Shown: positions 16,098 through 24,772, counted from the stretch's first letter. The stretch: DNA of 40,257 bases from RGIG7179 sp051893555 (GCA_051893555.1 JBJFHL010000055.1:1-40257); one strand, 5' to 3'. Notes: generated by a model from the letters alone, not told the origin. Numbers and translations are program-made.

Positions 16098-16575
16098 CAA
16101 AATCCGTGTTTTCGGACGGTGTATTCTGAAAAAAACAATCCGCTGGCGATTCATCGCGATGAATTAGTAAAGTAATTTCATTGCTTTTGGGTGTATTTTT
16201 TCTCATTCCGGATTTTTTGTATCGGAATCCGAAATTTCGGACGATCTTTTTGGAATTTCGAGCCATTTCTCCGTCATACATTCTTTTTTTCTGTTCTCTT
16301 TTTTCTCTGAATTTTTTTGACACGGGTTCAATCCATGGTTTGTTTCGAAAAGAATACCTTGCTGGCAGGTATTTCTCTCGTATTTGTTACCCTCTTTCTG
16401 TGGTAACTGCAGATTTCTTCCAATTCGCATTTTGTGTCGTTTTGGTGAAAAACAGGTTAATGTTAAGTGAATTATCCGTTTTCATCTTTTTTCATCTTTT
16501 TTACTTTTACACTTGTAAAGTTGACGCGTTTCATTCTTCTGTTGAAAATCGGGCATTTGCGGGTATCCTGCTTTT
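16098..16575. other. Long AT-rich regulatory gap with several dyads
   Basis: I find no credible gene here: short reading frames lack ribosome sites and family features. The stretch holds several inverted repeats: a perfect 16-base palindrome ATTCATCGCGATGAAT (16149-16164), a perfect 14-base palindrome TCCGAAATTTCGGA (16228-16241), AATACCT-N7-AGGTATT (16353-16373) and GTTACC-N10-GGTAAC (16386-16407). The right end contains tandem TTTTCATCTT and the TTTTACTTT element. It probably acts as the upstream control region of the ABC operon, but a small RNA cannot be excluded. Confidence 0.5.
16499..16520 (+). promoter_or_regulatory. Putative enhancer (UAS) for the ABC-operon sigma-54 promoter
   Basis: TTTTACTTT (16499-16507), identical to a half of the serC enhancer dyad, continues into the imperfect inverted repeat ACTTTTACA/TGTAAAGT (16502-16520). 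It lies about 60-80 bases upstream of the -24 element, within normal range for a sigma-54 activator site. Confidence 0.5.
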
Positions 16576-16592
16576 TTGGCTTAAAAATTGCA
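16576..16592 (+). promoter_or_regulatory. Sigma-54 (-24/-12) promoter of the ABC importer operon
   Basis: TTGGCTTAAAAATTGCA has GG, exactly ten bases and GC, with a full TTGCA -12 element and TTGGC at -24. It would initiate near 16603, about 95 bases upstream of the first gene. I saw no comparable vegetative promoter close to the gene. Confidence 0.75.
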
Positions 16593-16697
16593 TTTATTTT
16601 TAGCAATTCATAAACAGTGCGGAGGCAGAAATCTTCTGCTGTCTCTGTGAAAGGGTTTGGAAATATCCGCAACGAACAATTGTAAGGAGGCGAAACA

Positions 16698-18365
16698 ATG
16701 AAAAAGAAGTTATTGTCATTAACGCTTGTTCTCGTAATGATCATGACGTGCCTGGCAGGCTGCGGCGGCGGCAGTGACACAGGTGCCAGCGGCGTAAAGT
16801 ATGATGACGGATTCGGCGAAAATGTACTTCGTATCACCTACGACCACGAAAACGAGTCCGGTGACCCGAGACAGACTACAGCGGACTACATCATCCAGAT
16901 CAACATCTTCGATACGCTGATTCAGATGGTTTCCAATGCTGACGGCAGTACCGAACTGAAGCCGGGTGTGGCTGAATCCTACACCGTATCGGATGATGGT
17001 CTGACCTACAGCTTCAAGCTGAGAGAAGGCATTAAGTACACCAACGGCGAAGAAATGACTTCCGATGACGTGCTGTACACCATCGACAGCATGATGGATC
17101 CGGAAAGAGCAACCAGAAACTCTGACTGGTTTACCATGCTGGTTGGCGCACAGGATGTGCTGGACGGCAAGGCGGATACCGTAGAAGGAAAAGGTATCAT
17201 TATTCATGATGACTACAATTTCGATCTGATTCTGAACGATTCCTATGCACCGTTCCTGTCCGTACTCAGTGTTCCGGGCTGGTCCATCCTCAACAGAGAA
17301 GCATGCGATGCTGCGGATGAAGCAGGCGGCGGCAAGACCGGTACTTACTTCGGTTCTGAACCGGAATACACCATCGGCTCCGGTCCGTTCATCCTGAAGG
17401 AATGGGTTCTGAACGACCACATCTATCTGGAAGCAAATCCGGATTACTGGCAGGGCGCACCGAAGATTGACGGTATCCTGATTAAGGTTGTCAGCGACTC
17501 CGAAACAGAACAGATGATGTTCGAAACAGGTCAGACTGATATCTTCGACCTGGACAATGCAAGACGTCTGATCAAGGAATACGAAGCATCGGATGAATGG
17601 AAAGACAATGTTGTCCATAAGGTAACCTTCGGTACCATGTACCTGACTTTCAACGAAAATATCAAGCCATTTGACGATGTTCGCGTTCGTAAAGCGCTGC
17701 AGATGGGTATCAACAGACAGGAAATTCTGGACTCCGTATACGAGGGTGCAGGCGTGCTTGCCAAGGGTATTTTCCCGGAAAGCATGGTTGGCTATAACAA
17801 GGATCTGCCGGAAATCGAATATGATCCGGAAGGTGCAAAGGCTCTGCTGGCAGAAGCAGGTTATGCAGATGGATTCGATATGGAAGTTGCATGTACCGCA
17901 GATGAAGCGCAGGAAGTATTCCAGATTCTGCAGCAGCAGCTGGCTGAATACAATATCAACCTGACCATTAATCAGATGGATGAAGCTTCCTGGTACGATA
18001 TCCGTTCCACCGGTGAACTGCCAATGTACAGATCCACCTGGTACGGTGACTTCAACGATCCGGATAACTTTATCTACACCTTCTTCTCCAGTGCTTCCAC
18101 CAAGTCTCGTTCTTTCAACTATAAGAACACGGATGCCATCAAGAGAATTGAAGCTGCAAGACATATGATCGATCCGGACGAAAGAATTGCAGAATATCAG
18201 GATCTGGAAAAGATCGTCGTGCAGGATGATGCTGCATGGGTTCCTCTGTTCCATATGGACAAGGTAAGAGTGGTTCAGGACAGAGTAAAGAACTTCGTAC
18301 CACACTGGGCAGGCTGGGGCGACTGCTGCTACTACGGTGTAGAGCTGGAACTCTCCGGTGAATAA
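16698..18365 (+). CDS. Peptide-type ABC transporter substrate-binding lipoprotein
   Basis: A 555-residue family-5 solute-binding protein (DppA/OppA type). It starts with a lipoprotein signal: positive KKK, a hydrophobic core and the lipobox LAGC with the lipidated Cys22, so it is anchored outside the membrane. Family motifs follow: LKPGVAESYTVSDDGLTYSFKLREG (about 75-100, first part diagnostic), YTIGSGPFILKEW and DDVRVRKALQMGINRQEI. An ideal AAGGAGG lies seven bases before ATG. It is the first gene of a complete five-gene importer. A 12-pair hairpin separates it from the permease genes and may raise its mRNA level relative to them. Likely substrates are oligo- or dipeptides; a metal chelate is possible in the family. 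Confidence 0.92.
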   Translation: MKKKLLSLTLVLVMIMTCLAGCGGGSDTGASGVKYDDGFGENVLRITYDHENESGDPRQTTADYIIQINIFDTLIQMVSNADGSTELKPGVAESYTVSDDGLTYSFKLREGIKYTNGEEMTSDDVLYTIDSMMDPERATRNSDWFTMLVGAQDVLDGKADTVEGKGIIIHDDYNFDLILNDSYAPFLSVLSVPGWSILNREACDAADEAGGGKTGTYFGSEPEYTIGSGPFILKEWVLNDHIYLEANPDYWQGAPKIDGILIKVVSDSETEQMMFETGQTDIFDLDNARRLIKEYEASDEWKDNVVHKVTFGTMYLTFNENIKPFDDVRVRKALQMGINRQEILDSVYEGAGVLAKGIFPESMVGYNKDLPEIEYDPEGAKALLAEAGYADGFDMEVACTADEAQEVFQILQQQLAEYNINLTINQMDEASWYDIRSTGELPMYRSTWYGDFNDPDNFIYTFFSSASTKSRSFNYKNTDAIKRIEAARHMIDPDERIAEYQDLEKIVVQDDAAWVPLFHMDKVRVVQDRVKNFVPHWAGWGDCCYYGVELELSGE

Positions 18366-18410
18366 AGAACAAAAACAATACCAATTTCAACCTTAACTGT
18401 TTACAATCAC

Positions 18411-18452
18411 AAAGGAAGGGATTCTCAGCAATAAGGGAGGATCCCTTCCTTT
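18411..18452 (+). other. Intercistronic hairpin in the ABC operon
   Basis: AAAGGAAGGGAT (18411-18422) and ATCCCTTCCTTT (18441-18452) pair perfectly over 12 bases around an 18-base loop. What follows is A-rich rather than U-rich, so it is more likely an mRNA stabiliser or processing site protecting the abundant binding-protein message than a true terminator. Confidence 0.6.
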
Positions 18453-18484
18453 CTTAAAAAACCTGACGAAAGGACAGAAACACA

Positions 18485-19405
18485 ATGGGAAAATATATAA
18501 CCAAACGTATTTTGATTTCTATCCCGCTGATGATCGCTGTGGTTCTGGTGGTGTTTCTGATGCTGCAGGTGCTGCCTGGCAACCCGATCACCGTAATGAT
18601 GGGCGAAAAGGCCAGCCCGGCAGTCATCGAACGTGTTACGGAGCAGATGGGTCTCAATGATCCTGTCATGGTTCGTTTCGGCCGCTACATTCTGGATGCA
18701 TGTCACGGCGATCTGGGAATCTCCTACAAGCTGAACCGACCGATTACAGGGCTGATCATGGAGGCTTTCCCAAATACAGTCAAGCTGGCAATTGCCGCTG
18801 CGCTGGTGGCCTGGATCATCGGTATTCCTGCCGGTATCGTATCTGCCATTCGAAAAGACACGCTTCTGGACCGTGGTCTCATGGGCTTCTCACTGGTTGG
18901 TATTTCTCTGCCGGTATTCTGGGCTGCCATGTTGATGCAGTTCATTTTCGCATACAAGCTGGGGTGGCTGCCGGTTTCCGGTTTTTCCACCTGGAGACAT
19001 CTGATTATGCCTGCTTTCGTACTGGGCTGGGCATCCTCCGGTACCATTGCCAGACTGACCCGTTCCAGTCTTCTGGGCATTATGCGGAATGATTATATCC
19101 GTACGGCAAGAGCAAAGGGACTCCGGGAATCTCTGGTGGTAATCCGCCACGGTTTGAAAAATGCCATGATTCCAGTCGTGACCATGATGGCCATGCAGTT
19201 TGCCAGCCTTCTGTCAGGTGCGGTTCTGACGGAAACCGTATTCGGCATCGGCGGAATCGGCGTACTGATGGTTTCTGCAGTCAATGACAGAGACATGCCT
19301 CTGCTGCAGGGTTCCGTTATTTTCTCTACCATGATCATCATTTTAGGAAACCTGGTTGCAGATATTCTGTATTCCTTCCTTGATCCTAAGATTCGCGAAC
19401 AGTAG
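18485..19405 (+). CDS. Peptide-type ABC transporter permease (DppB-like)
   Basis: A 306-residue membrane subunit with about six helices. The N-terminus MGKYITKRILISIPLM and VLPGNPITVMMG are typical of the DppB/OppB group. The EAA loop that contacts the ATPases is RAKGLRESLVVIRHGLKNAM (about 200-219), and the end LLYS-FLDPKIR-like (ILYSFLDPKIREQ) is characteristic. AAAGGA precedes the start at ten bases. It should form the transmembrane heterodimer with the next gene, 12 bases downstream. Confidence 0.93.
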   Translation: MGKYITKRILISIPLMIAVVLVVFLMLQVLPGNPITVMMGEKASPAVIERVTEQMGLNDPVMVRFGRYILDACHGDLGISYKLNRPITGLIMEAFPNTVKLAIAAALVAWIIGIPAGIVSAIRKDTLLDRGLMGFSLVGISLPVFWAAMLMQFIFAYKLGWLPVSGFSTWRHLIMPAFVLGWASSGTIARLTRSSLLGIMRNDYIRTARAKGLRESLVVIRHGLKNAMIPVVTMMAMQFASLLSGAVLTETVFGIGGIGVLMVSAVNDRDMPLLQGSVIFSTMIIILGNLVADILYSFLDPKIREQ

Positions 19406-19417
19406 GAGGGATAAAAC

Positions 19418-20407
19418 ATGAAACGAAAGAACATGAACAACGCTGCCGACATTCTGGCAGATAAGATCGTAAGCGGTTTTTCCATGGAAGGTACTGACTG
19501 GATCCCGGAAGGTGCCACAGAGCCTGCCCAGATCGAAGAAACAGCGGAAGCGGAAATTGCACCGAATGAAACACTGAAGGAACAGATCTTCAGCATTTTC
19601 CGCCACAATAAGGTGGCACTGGTATCCGCCATTATCATTGCATTATTCGTCATCGTTACGATCGCTGCACCGCTGTTCGCACCTTGCGACCCATATGTAC
19701 AGGATCTGACCAACCGTGCAGGAACACCGTCCATGCAGCATCTGCTGGGTACCGATCAGTTGGGCCGTGATATTCTCAGCCGTATGATCTACGGTGGGCG
19801 GGTTTCCCTGATGGTAGGTCTGATTCCTACGCTGATCTCCATGGTAATCGGCACAGTGCTGGGTCTGGTTGCCGGCTTTATCGGCGGCAAAACCGACAAT
19901 ATCATCATGCGTATTGCCGACGTGCTGATGGCTTTCCCTTCCCTGCTGCTTGCCATGCTGGTTTCCTACACATTGGGCGGAGGCATGCTGACAATCTTCA
20001 TCGCCCTGAGTCTTGCAGGCTGGGCCGGTACTGCCCGTGTGGTCCGTTCCGAAGTGCTTTCTCTGCGCGAGAAGGAATATGTGGAAGCTGCCACATCCAT
20101 TGGTGTAAAGAAAAGTGTCATCATGATGCGTCACATCTTTCCAAACTGTATCCCGACACTGGTGGTTCTCTTCACCATGAATGTTCCTGGAAATATCCTG
20201 ACAGAGTCCAGTCTGTCCTTCCTGGGAATCGGTGCACAGCCGCCTGACCCAAGCTGGGGCCTGATGGTATATGAAATGAAGAAATACCTTTCCGATTCCC
20301 CGGTAGCAACCCTGGCGCCTGGTATTGTCATTCTGATTCTGGTCGTTGCATTCAACTTCCTGGGCGACGCCCTCAGAGACAAGCTGGATCCATCTCTGCA
20401 GAATTAA
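19418..20407 (+). CDS. Peptide-type ABC transporter permease (DppC-like)
   Basis: A 329-residue permease of the DppC/OppC group. It has a long hydrophilic N-terminal arm of about 60 residues, then LKEQIFSIFRHNKVALVSAIIIALF as the first helix. The HLLGTDQLGRDILSRMIYGGRVSLMVG block (starts about residue 108) is diagnostic of the family. The EAA loop is EAATSIGVKKSVIMMRHIFP, and it ends with LGDALRDKLDPSL. GGAGGG lies seven bases before ATG. It pairs with the preceding DppB-like subunit; the acidic arm is longer than in many homologues but not abnormal. Confidence 0.93.
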   Translation: MKRKNMNNAADILADKIVSGFSMEGTDWIPEGATEPAQIEETAEAEIAPNETLKEQIFSIFRHNKVALVSAIIIALFVIVTIAAPLFAPCDPYVQDLTNRAGTPSMQHLLGTDQLGRDILSRMIYGGRVSLMVGLIPTLISMVIGTVLGLVAGFIGGKTDNIIMRIADVLMAFPSLLLAMLVSYTLGGGMLTIFIALSLAGWAGTARVVRSEVLSLREKEYVEAATSIGVKKSVIMMRHIFPNCIPTLVVLFTMNVPGNILTESSLSFLGIGAQPPDPSWGLMVYEMKKYLSDSPVATLAPGIVILILVVAFNFLGDALRDKLDPSLQN

Positions 20408-20424
20408 GATAAGGCGGTGAAACT

Positions 20425-21420
20425 ATGAGCAACAATGAATCTATATTTCAGATCCGGGGACTGAAAACACAGTTTTTCACCTCGAAGGGTATCGTCCCTG
20501 CCGTGGACGGCGTGGATATTACCGTAAAAAAGGGCGAGGCCGTCGGTCTGGTGGGTGAATCCGGCTGCGGCAAGAGCATGACCGCCATGTCCACCATGCA
20601 GCTCCTCCAGTATCCGGGAAGAGTTGTGGCAGGAGAGATTTTATTGGATGGGGAAAATCTCCTGGAAAAGACGAAAAAAGAAATGGACGAAATCCGCGGC
20701 AACCGCATCACCATGATCTTCCAGGAACCGATGACCTCCCTGAATCCGGTTTACACCATCGGAAAACAGGTTTCCGAGGCCATTCTGATCCATGAAAACG
20801 TTTCGAAGGAAGAGGCGAAGCAGCGTACCATCGAAATTTTCCGCAAAGTCGGAATTCCGGAACCGGAAAAAAGATATAACGTTTTTCCGCATCAGCTTTC
20901 CGGCGGTCTGCGCCAGCGTGTTATGATCGGTATGGCCATGGTCTGCAACCCGCAGCTGATGATTGCCGACGAACCGACGACCGCACTGGATGTAACCATC
21001 GAGGCACAGATTCTGTACCTGATGAAACAGCTGCAGAAAGAACAGGGAACAGCGGTGGTCATGATCACTCACAATCTGGGTGTCGTGGCGGAATCCTGCG
21101 ATTATGTATACGTCATGTACGCAGGCAAAATTATGGAAGAAGCACCGGTTCGCGAACTCTTCAAGGATCCGAAGCATCCATATACGTTCGGTCTGATGAA
21201 CTCCATTCCGAAGATGACGGAAGTGAAGGAACACCTTTACACCATCAAAGGTCTGGTTCCAAACCTCCTTCACCTGCCGCAGGGCTGCCGTTTCTGCCCT
21301 CGCTGTGAAAAGGCCATGAAAATATGTACCATGTACGAGCCGGATCTTTATGAAACCGAAGATGGCCATAAGGTAAGATGCTTCCTGTATAACAAGGAGG
21401 TGATGAACAGTGGAAAATAG
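20425..21420 (+). CDS. Peptide ABC transporter ATPase (DppD-like)
   Basis: A 331-residue ATP-binding subunit. It carries Walker A GESGCGKS (about residues 46-53), a Q-loop in IFQEPMTSLNP, the signature LSGGLRQRV, Walker B LMIADEPTTALD and the H-loop His in MITHNLGVV. The C-terminal region GCRFCPRCEKAMKIC plus a later Cys is the conserved Cys-rich oligopeptide/dipeptide transporter tail. It couples ATP hydrolysis to import with the DppF-like partner, whose gene overlaps its end by 11 bases, indicating translational coupling. Confidence 0.93.
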   Translation: MSNNESIFQIRGLKTQFFTSKGIVPAVDGVDITVKKGEAVGLVGESGCGKSMTAMSTMQLLQYPGRVVAGEILLDGENLLEKTKKEMDEIRGNRITMIFQEPMTSLNPVYTIGKQVSEAILIHENVSKEEAKQRTIEIFRKVGIPEPEKRYNVFPHQLSGGLRQRVMIGMAMVCNPQLMIADEPTTALDVTIEAQILYLMKQLQKEQGTAVVMITHNLGVVAESCDYVYVMYAGKIMEEAPVRELFKDPKHPYTFGLMNSIPKMTEVKEHLYTIKGLVPNLLHLPQGCRFCPRCEKAMKICTMYEPDLYETEDGHKVRCFLYNKEVMNSGK

Positions 21421-22396
21421 AAAAATCCTCGTTGAAACCAGAGAACTGACGAAAGAATTCAAAACGGTTTCCAGTGCCTGGAGCAAGAGCAAAGGAATCG
21501 TCCATGCTGTAACGGATGTCAATCTGCAGATTTATGAGGGGGAAACCCTGGGCGTCGTAGGCGAATCCGGCTGCGGGAAATCCACACTGGGTCGTCTGAT
21601 TCTCCGTCTGCTGGAACCGACCAGAGGTTCTGTTCTCTTCGACGGACAGGATCTCAGCCAGCTGAAGGCAGAAGAACTCCGCGATATGCGGAAACAGATG
21701 CAGATGGTCTTCCAGGATCCGTATGCTTCCCTGAATCCGCGGTTAAAAATCCGGGATATCGTTGCAGAACCACTGGTCACACACAATATCGTGAAATCCA
21801 AAGAGGAAAGTACCGCTATCGTGGAAGATCTCCTGCGGAAATGCGGTATCCGTCCGGAATTCATGTATCGGTATCCGCATCAGTTTTCCGGTGGTCAGAG
21901 ACAGCGCGTGAGCATTGCCAGAGCACTGGCTCTCAATCCGCGTCTCATCGTCTGCGACGAACCGGTATCTGCGCTGGACGTTTCCATCCAGTCCCAGATT
22001 CTGAACCTGCTGGGCGACCTGCAGGCTGAGCGGAATCTGACCTACATCTTCATTTCCCACGACCTTTCGGTGGTTCGCTACCTGTCTGACCGGGTATGCG
22101 TCATGTTCCTGGGTAAGGTCTGCGAACTGGGAATCACCAGAGAGATCTACGCGGATCCGATTCATCCGTATACCAGATTCCTTCTCGATGCAGTTCCTGT
22201 TCCGGATCCGGAGCGGAAGAAAGAATCCAAGGATATGCTCACCGGCGAAATCCCGAGTCCGGTCAATCCGCCGAGCGGATGCTATTTCCGTACCAGATGT
22301 CCGTATGCGACGGAACACTGCGCACAGGAAGCACCGGAAATGCGCGAAGTACGTCCGGGCCGATTCGTGGCCTGTCACCGTGCCGGCGAAGTATAA
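21410..22396 (+). CDS. Peptide ABC transporter ATPase (DppF-like)
   Basis: A 328-residue ATP-binding subunit with Walker A GESGCGKST, Q-loop VFQDPYASLNPR, signature FSGGQRQRV, Walker B LIVCDEPVSALD and H-loop FISHDLSVV. The tail has the Cys-containing GCYFRTRCPYATEHC motif of the family. The start is GTG at 21410, with AAGGAGG nine bases upstream and an 11-base overlap with the previous gene. It ends the importer operon; a strong bidirectional terminator follows about 35 bases later. Confidence 0.93.
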   Translation: MENRKILVETRELTKEFKTVSSAWSKSKGIVHAVTDVNLQIYEGETLGVVGESGCGKSTLGRLILRLLEPTRGSVLFDGQDLSQLKAEELRDMRKQMQMVFQDPYASLNPRLKIRDIVAEPLVTHNIVKSKEESTAIVEDLLRKCGIRPEFMYRYPHQFSGGQRQRVSIARALALNPRLIVCDEPVSALDVSIQSQILNLLGDLQAERNLTYIFISHDLSVVRYLSDRVCVMFLGKVCELGITREIYADPIHPYTRFLLDAVPVPDPERKKESKDMLTGEIPSPVNPPSGCYFRTRCPYATEHCAQEAPEMREVRPGRFVACHRAGEV

Positions 22397-22431
22397 AAAA
22401 ATATTGTTGAAATTCACACCTCATACCATAC

Positions 22432-22476
22432 AAAAATCCGGGTTCTGCTGTTCCATGCGGCAGAGCCCGGATTTTT
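22432..22476. terminator. Bidirectional terminator after the ABC operon
   Basis: A 17-pair stem (arm AAAAATCCGGGTTCTGC, one wobble pair) with an 11-base loop ends in a T-run on both strands. It separates the convergent ABC operon and secreted-protein gene. Confidence 0.9.
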
Positions 22477-22493
22477 CATTTCCGTTTTCCTCT

Positions 22494-24113
22494 TTATTTG
22501 AATGTCTTCGTCGCCGTGCGGTAGCAGATGTTGGACCACTTCGTGTAATACGGCTTTCCGTCGATCACCCGCACGCCGCGCACTTTATAGTAATACCGGG
22601 TTCCTTTTTTCAGGGCCTTGCTGTTGGTATAATACGTCGCCTTTCCCGTCTTCGTCGTGTAAATCGGCGCTTTTCCGTAGCCGGTGGTTTTCTTCGTGGA
22701 TCGGAATATCTGGAAGTTGTCCACTTTGTACCCTGCAGTCTTTTTCCATGTCACGCGGATGGCGCCGTTATACATTTTCACCGTCTGCGCCCGGATGGTG
22801 GTATTCTGCACACCGGCGACGGTTTTAGCCTTTTGCGCCTCCGTCATTGGAGCTTCCTCTTCCGGCCGTCCGGCTTTATCCCGTTCCAGTGTTTCCTGCC
22901 AGGTTTCACCATCTTTCGCGAAGTATACCTGGATTCGATCTCCTTCATTCACATACAGATTCTTCACTGCCCCTACGGACTGGCCGTTGATCACTACATC
23001 TGCAATGTAGTTTCCGCTGGCTGCGCCTATGGAATATCGATTGGTATCTGCTTCATCCACATAGCCCCGACTGCCGTTTATCACTTCCAGCGTACGATTA
23101 TGATATTCTTCCTGGCTTACGCCGCCGCTTTCCCCTTCCGGACCGACGCCTGCCAGGTATTCTTTCTGATTTCTGTCTCTGGAAGTTCCTGTATTGACAC
23201 AATCCGCGATCTGCACATTCACATCTGCTTTTCCTGCGATTGCACCAATCCAGACATCACCGGAAATCGTTCCCTCATTGGTGCAGCCGCAGATCGATAT
23301 ATCTTCTGCATTCCCTGCAATGCCACCCAGGCCGGAGAATTGAAAATCAATGCTGAATCCGGTCTGTACACCGCCCAGAACGCTGCCCCTGTTTACACAG
23401 TTTACCACGGTACCTGTCACCATATTTCCTGTACCGTCTTTTCCCGATGTTGCGTATCCCACAATTCCTCCGCCGTCGCTCATGCTGACAACGATGGCTT
23501 GCACGGTGCAGTTCCGAATCGTACTGCCTGCAGACCTTCCCGCGATTCCTCCGGTAAGGATTCCACGGAAATACGAATTGGTAATATTCAGGTTTTGAAT
23601 GTCAGCAAAGCCGATGTTTCCAAATAGGCCGGCACCGGCACCCATGCCTTTGTCGCAGTACAGGCCGGAAATCGTAAACCCGCAGCCGTCAAATGTGCCG
23701 CTGAAATAGGACTTTTCCACACTTCCGATGGGATTCCACGTCTTCAGTTTCGTTTTGGAATTTACTGCTGCCCCGTTATAGGTCGGATTATGCTCCCAGT
23801 ATGTACCGCAGTGATTGTCTTCTCCAAACGTTCCTTCATTCAACTGGATATTTCCCAGCAGCTTGACCGTCGCGCCTTCCCCGACGCTTCCCGTGCCGTT
23901 GTTGACGATCCATGAGAGACAATATAGTTCGTCAATATTCGAAATGGTGTATGTTTTTCCGCTCTCCAGCGTAATAGATGTTGAATTTAAAGGGATTCCG
24001 TCTGTACCGGATCCGCTTGCTCCGGCTTCCGCAGCTGCCGCTGTTCCCATGCCGGCTGCTGCCATTGCCAGACAAATCAGTACGCAAATCAGTGCTCTCA
24101 TTTTCCTTTTCAT
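22494..24113 (-). CDS. Secreted protein with GLUG-type repeats and an Fn3-like end
   Basis: A 539-residue exported protein of unknown role. It starts with a signal peptide (MKRKMR, hydrophobic core, cleavage near AAAAEA at about residue 28). The middle (roughly 110-310) consists of beta-helix-like repeats with GLUG features, for example SGTFDGCGFTISGLY, AGLFGNIG, TGGIAGRSAGSTIRNCTV and GGGIVGYATSG. After a linker comes a C-terminal fibronectin-III-like module (about 440-539) with VTWKKTAGYKVDNFQIFRST and RYYYKVRGVR, common in clostridial surface proteins. No LPXTG anchor, choline-binding or SLH repeat is seen, so it may be released or held non-covalently. Adhesion or matrix binding is a reasonable guess only. 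Several Cys-containing repeat units (GCTNEGTISG, DCVNTGTS) recur. Confidence 0.75.
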   Translation of the reverse strand: MKRKMRALICVLICLAMAAAGMGTAAAAEAGASGSGTDGIPLNSTSITLESGKTYTISNIDELYCLSWIVNNGTGSVGEGATVKLLGNIQLNEGTFGEDNHCGTYWEHNPTYNGAAVNSKTKLKTWNPIGSVEKSYFSGTFDGCGFTISGLYCDKGMGAGAGLFGNIGFADIQNLNITNSYFRGILTGGIAGRSAGSTIRNCTVQAIVVSMSDGGGIVGYATSGKDGTGNMVTGTVVNCVNRGSVLGGVQTGFSIDFQFSGLGGIAGNAEDISICGCTNEGTISGDVWIGAIAGKADVNVQIADCVNTGTSRDRNQKEYLAGVGPEGESGGVSQEEYHNRTLEVINGSRGYVDEADTNRYSIGAASGNYIADVVINGQSVGAVKNLYVNEGDRIQVYFAKDGETWQETLERDKAGRPEEEAPMTEAQKAKTVAGVQNTTIRAQTVKMYNGAIRVTWKKTAGYKVDNFQIFRSTKKTTGYGKAPIYTTKTGKATYYTNSKALKKGTRYYYKVRGVRVIDGKPYYTKWSNICYRTATKTFK

Positions 24114-24208
24114 CGTTCTCCACCTTCCTGAAAATGGTTTTCTATAATATACTCCTTTTTCCCCGTAAAAAGGTTACATGCTGTTTTCACCTTTTCTGTC
24201 CATGCCCC

Positions 24209-24237
24209 TTGCATCTTTTCCTTTCCGGGTGTAGCAT
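24209..24237 (+). promoter_or_regulatory. Sigma-A promoter of the YdcZ-type pair
   Basis: TTGCAT (24209-24214), 17 bases and TAGCAT (24232-24237) lie about 44 bases before the first YdcZ-type gene. Confidence 0.55.
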
Positions 24238-24280
24238 AGACGAAGAGCGTACAGAATCCGCGCAGAAATGAGGGCTTACC

Positions 24281-24736
24281 ATGAAACTGATCTATGCGCT
24301 GGTGGCATTCACCATCGGCACCTTTATGAACGTGCAGTCCGGCGTCAACGGACAGATCCGAATGATCACAGGCAACCCCGTGTTTGCCTCCACGGTCAAT
24401 TTCGCCGTGGGAACCGCAGCTCTGCTGCTCCTTCTTCTGATCACCTGCAAAACCGGAATCTACAGGCTTCCTTCCCGAAGACGGCTTCACCATACCCAGT
24501 GGTGGATGTGGACCGGCGGTCCGCTGGGCGTCATCTATGTCATGGCTGGCGTACTGCTTCCTGCAGCCATCGGCTTCGGTGCATTCTTCAGCATGCTGGT
24601 AACCGGACAACTGCTGTTTTCGGCCATGGTGGATCAGCTGAATCTTCCGCCCGGCCATCGCACACAAATCAGCGGACGCCGGATTTGCGGCATACTTCTT
24701 CTTATCGCAGGCGCTTTCATCGTCCAGAATACATAA
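24281..24736 (+). CDS. YdcZ/DUF606-family small DMT transporter, copy 1
   Basis: A 151-residue membrane protein of the YdcZ (DUF606) branch of the drug/metabolite transporter superfamily, with about five hydrophobic segments. Family features are FMNVQSGVNGQIR near the start, GNPVFASTVNFAVGT (about 31-45), GGPLGVIYV and IGFGAFFSMLVTGQLLFSAMVDQ. It ends with GILLLIAGAFIVQ. GAGGG precedes the ATG at six bases. The next gene, 36 bases on, is a paralogue of identical length, so the two may form a heterodimeric transporter. Substrate unknown. Confidence 0.82.
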   Translation: MKLIYALVAFTIGTFMNVQSGVNGQIRMITGNPVFASTVNFAVGTAALLLLLLITCKTGIYRLPSRRRLHHTQWWMWTGGPLGVIYVMAGVLLPAAIGFGAFFSMLVTGQLLFSAMVDQLNLPPGHRTQISGRRICGILLLIAGAFIVQNT

Positions 24737-24772
24737 TTTACTTCGCAAAATCCACACTCCCGGAGGTTATCT

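Noticed and set aside
16719..18305. 528-residue open frame on the minus strand
   Set aside because: It is antisense to the substrate-binding protein gene, whose lipobox, family motifs and ribosome site are unambiguous.
22188..23627. 479-residue plus-strand open frame crossing from the DppF-like gene into the secreted-protein gene
   Set aside because: It runs through a strong bidirectional terminator and lies in the wrong frame of two convincing genes.
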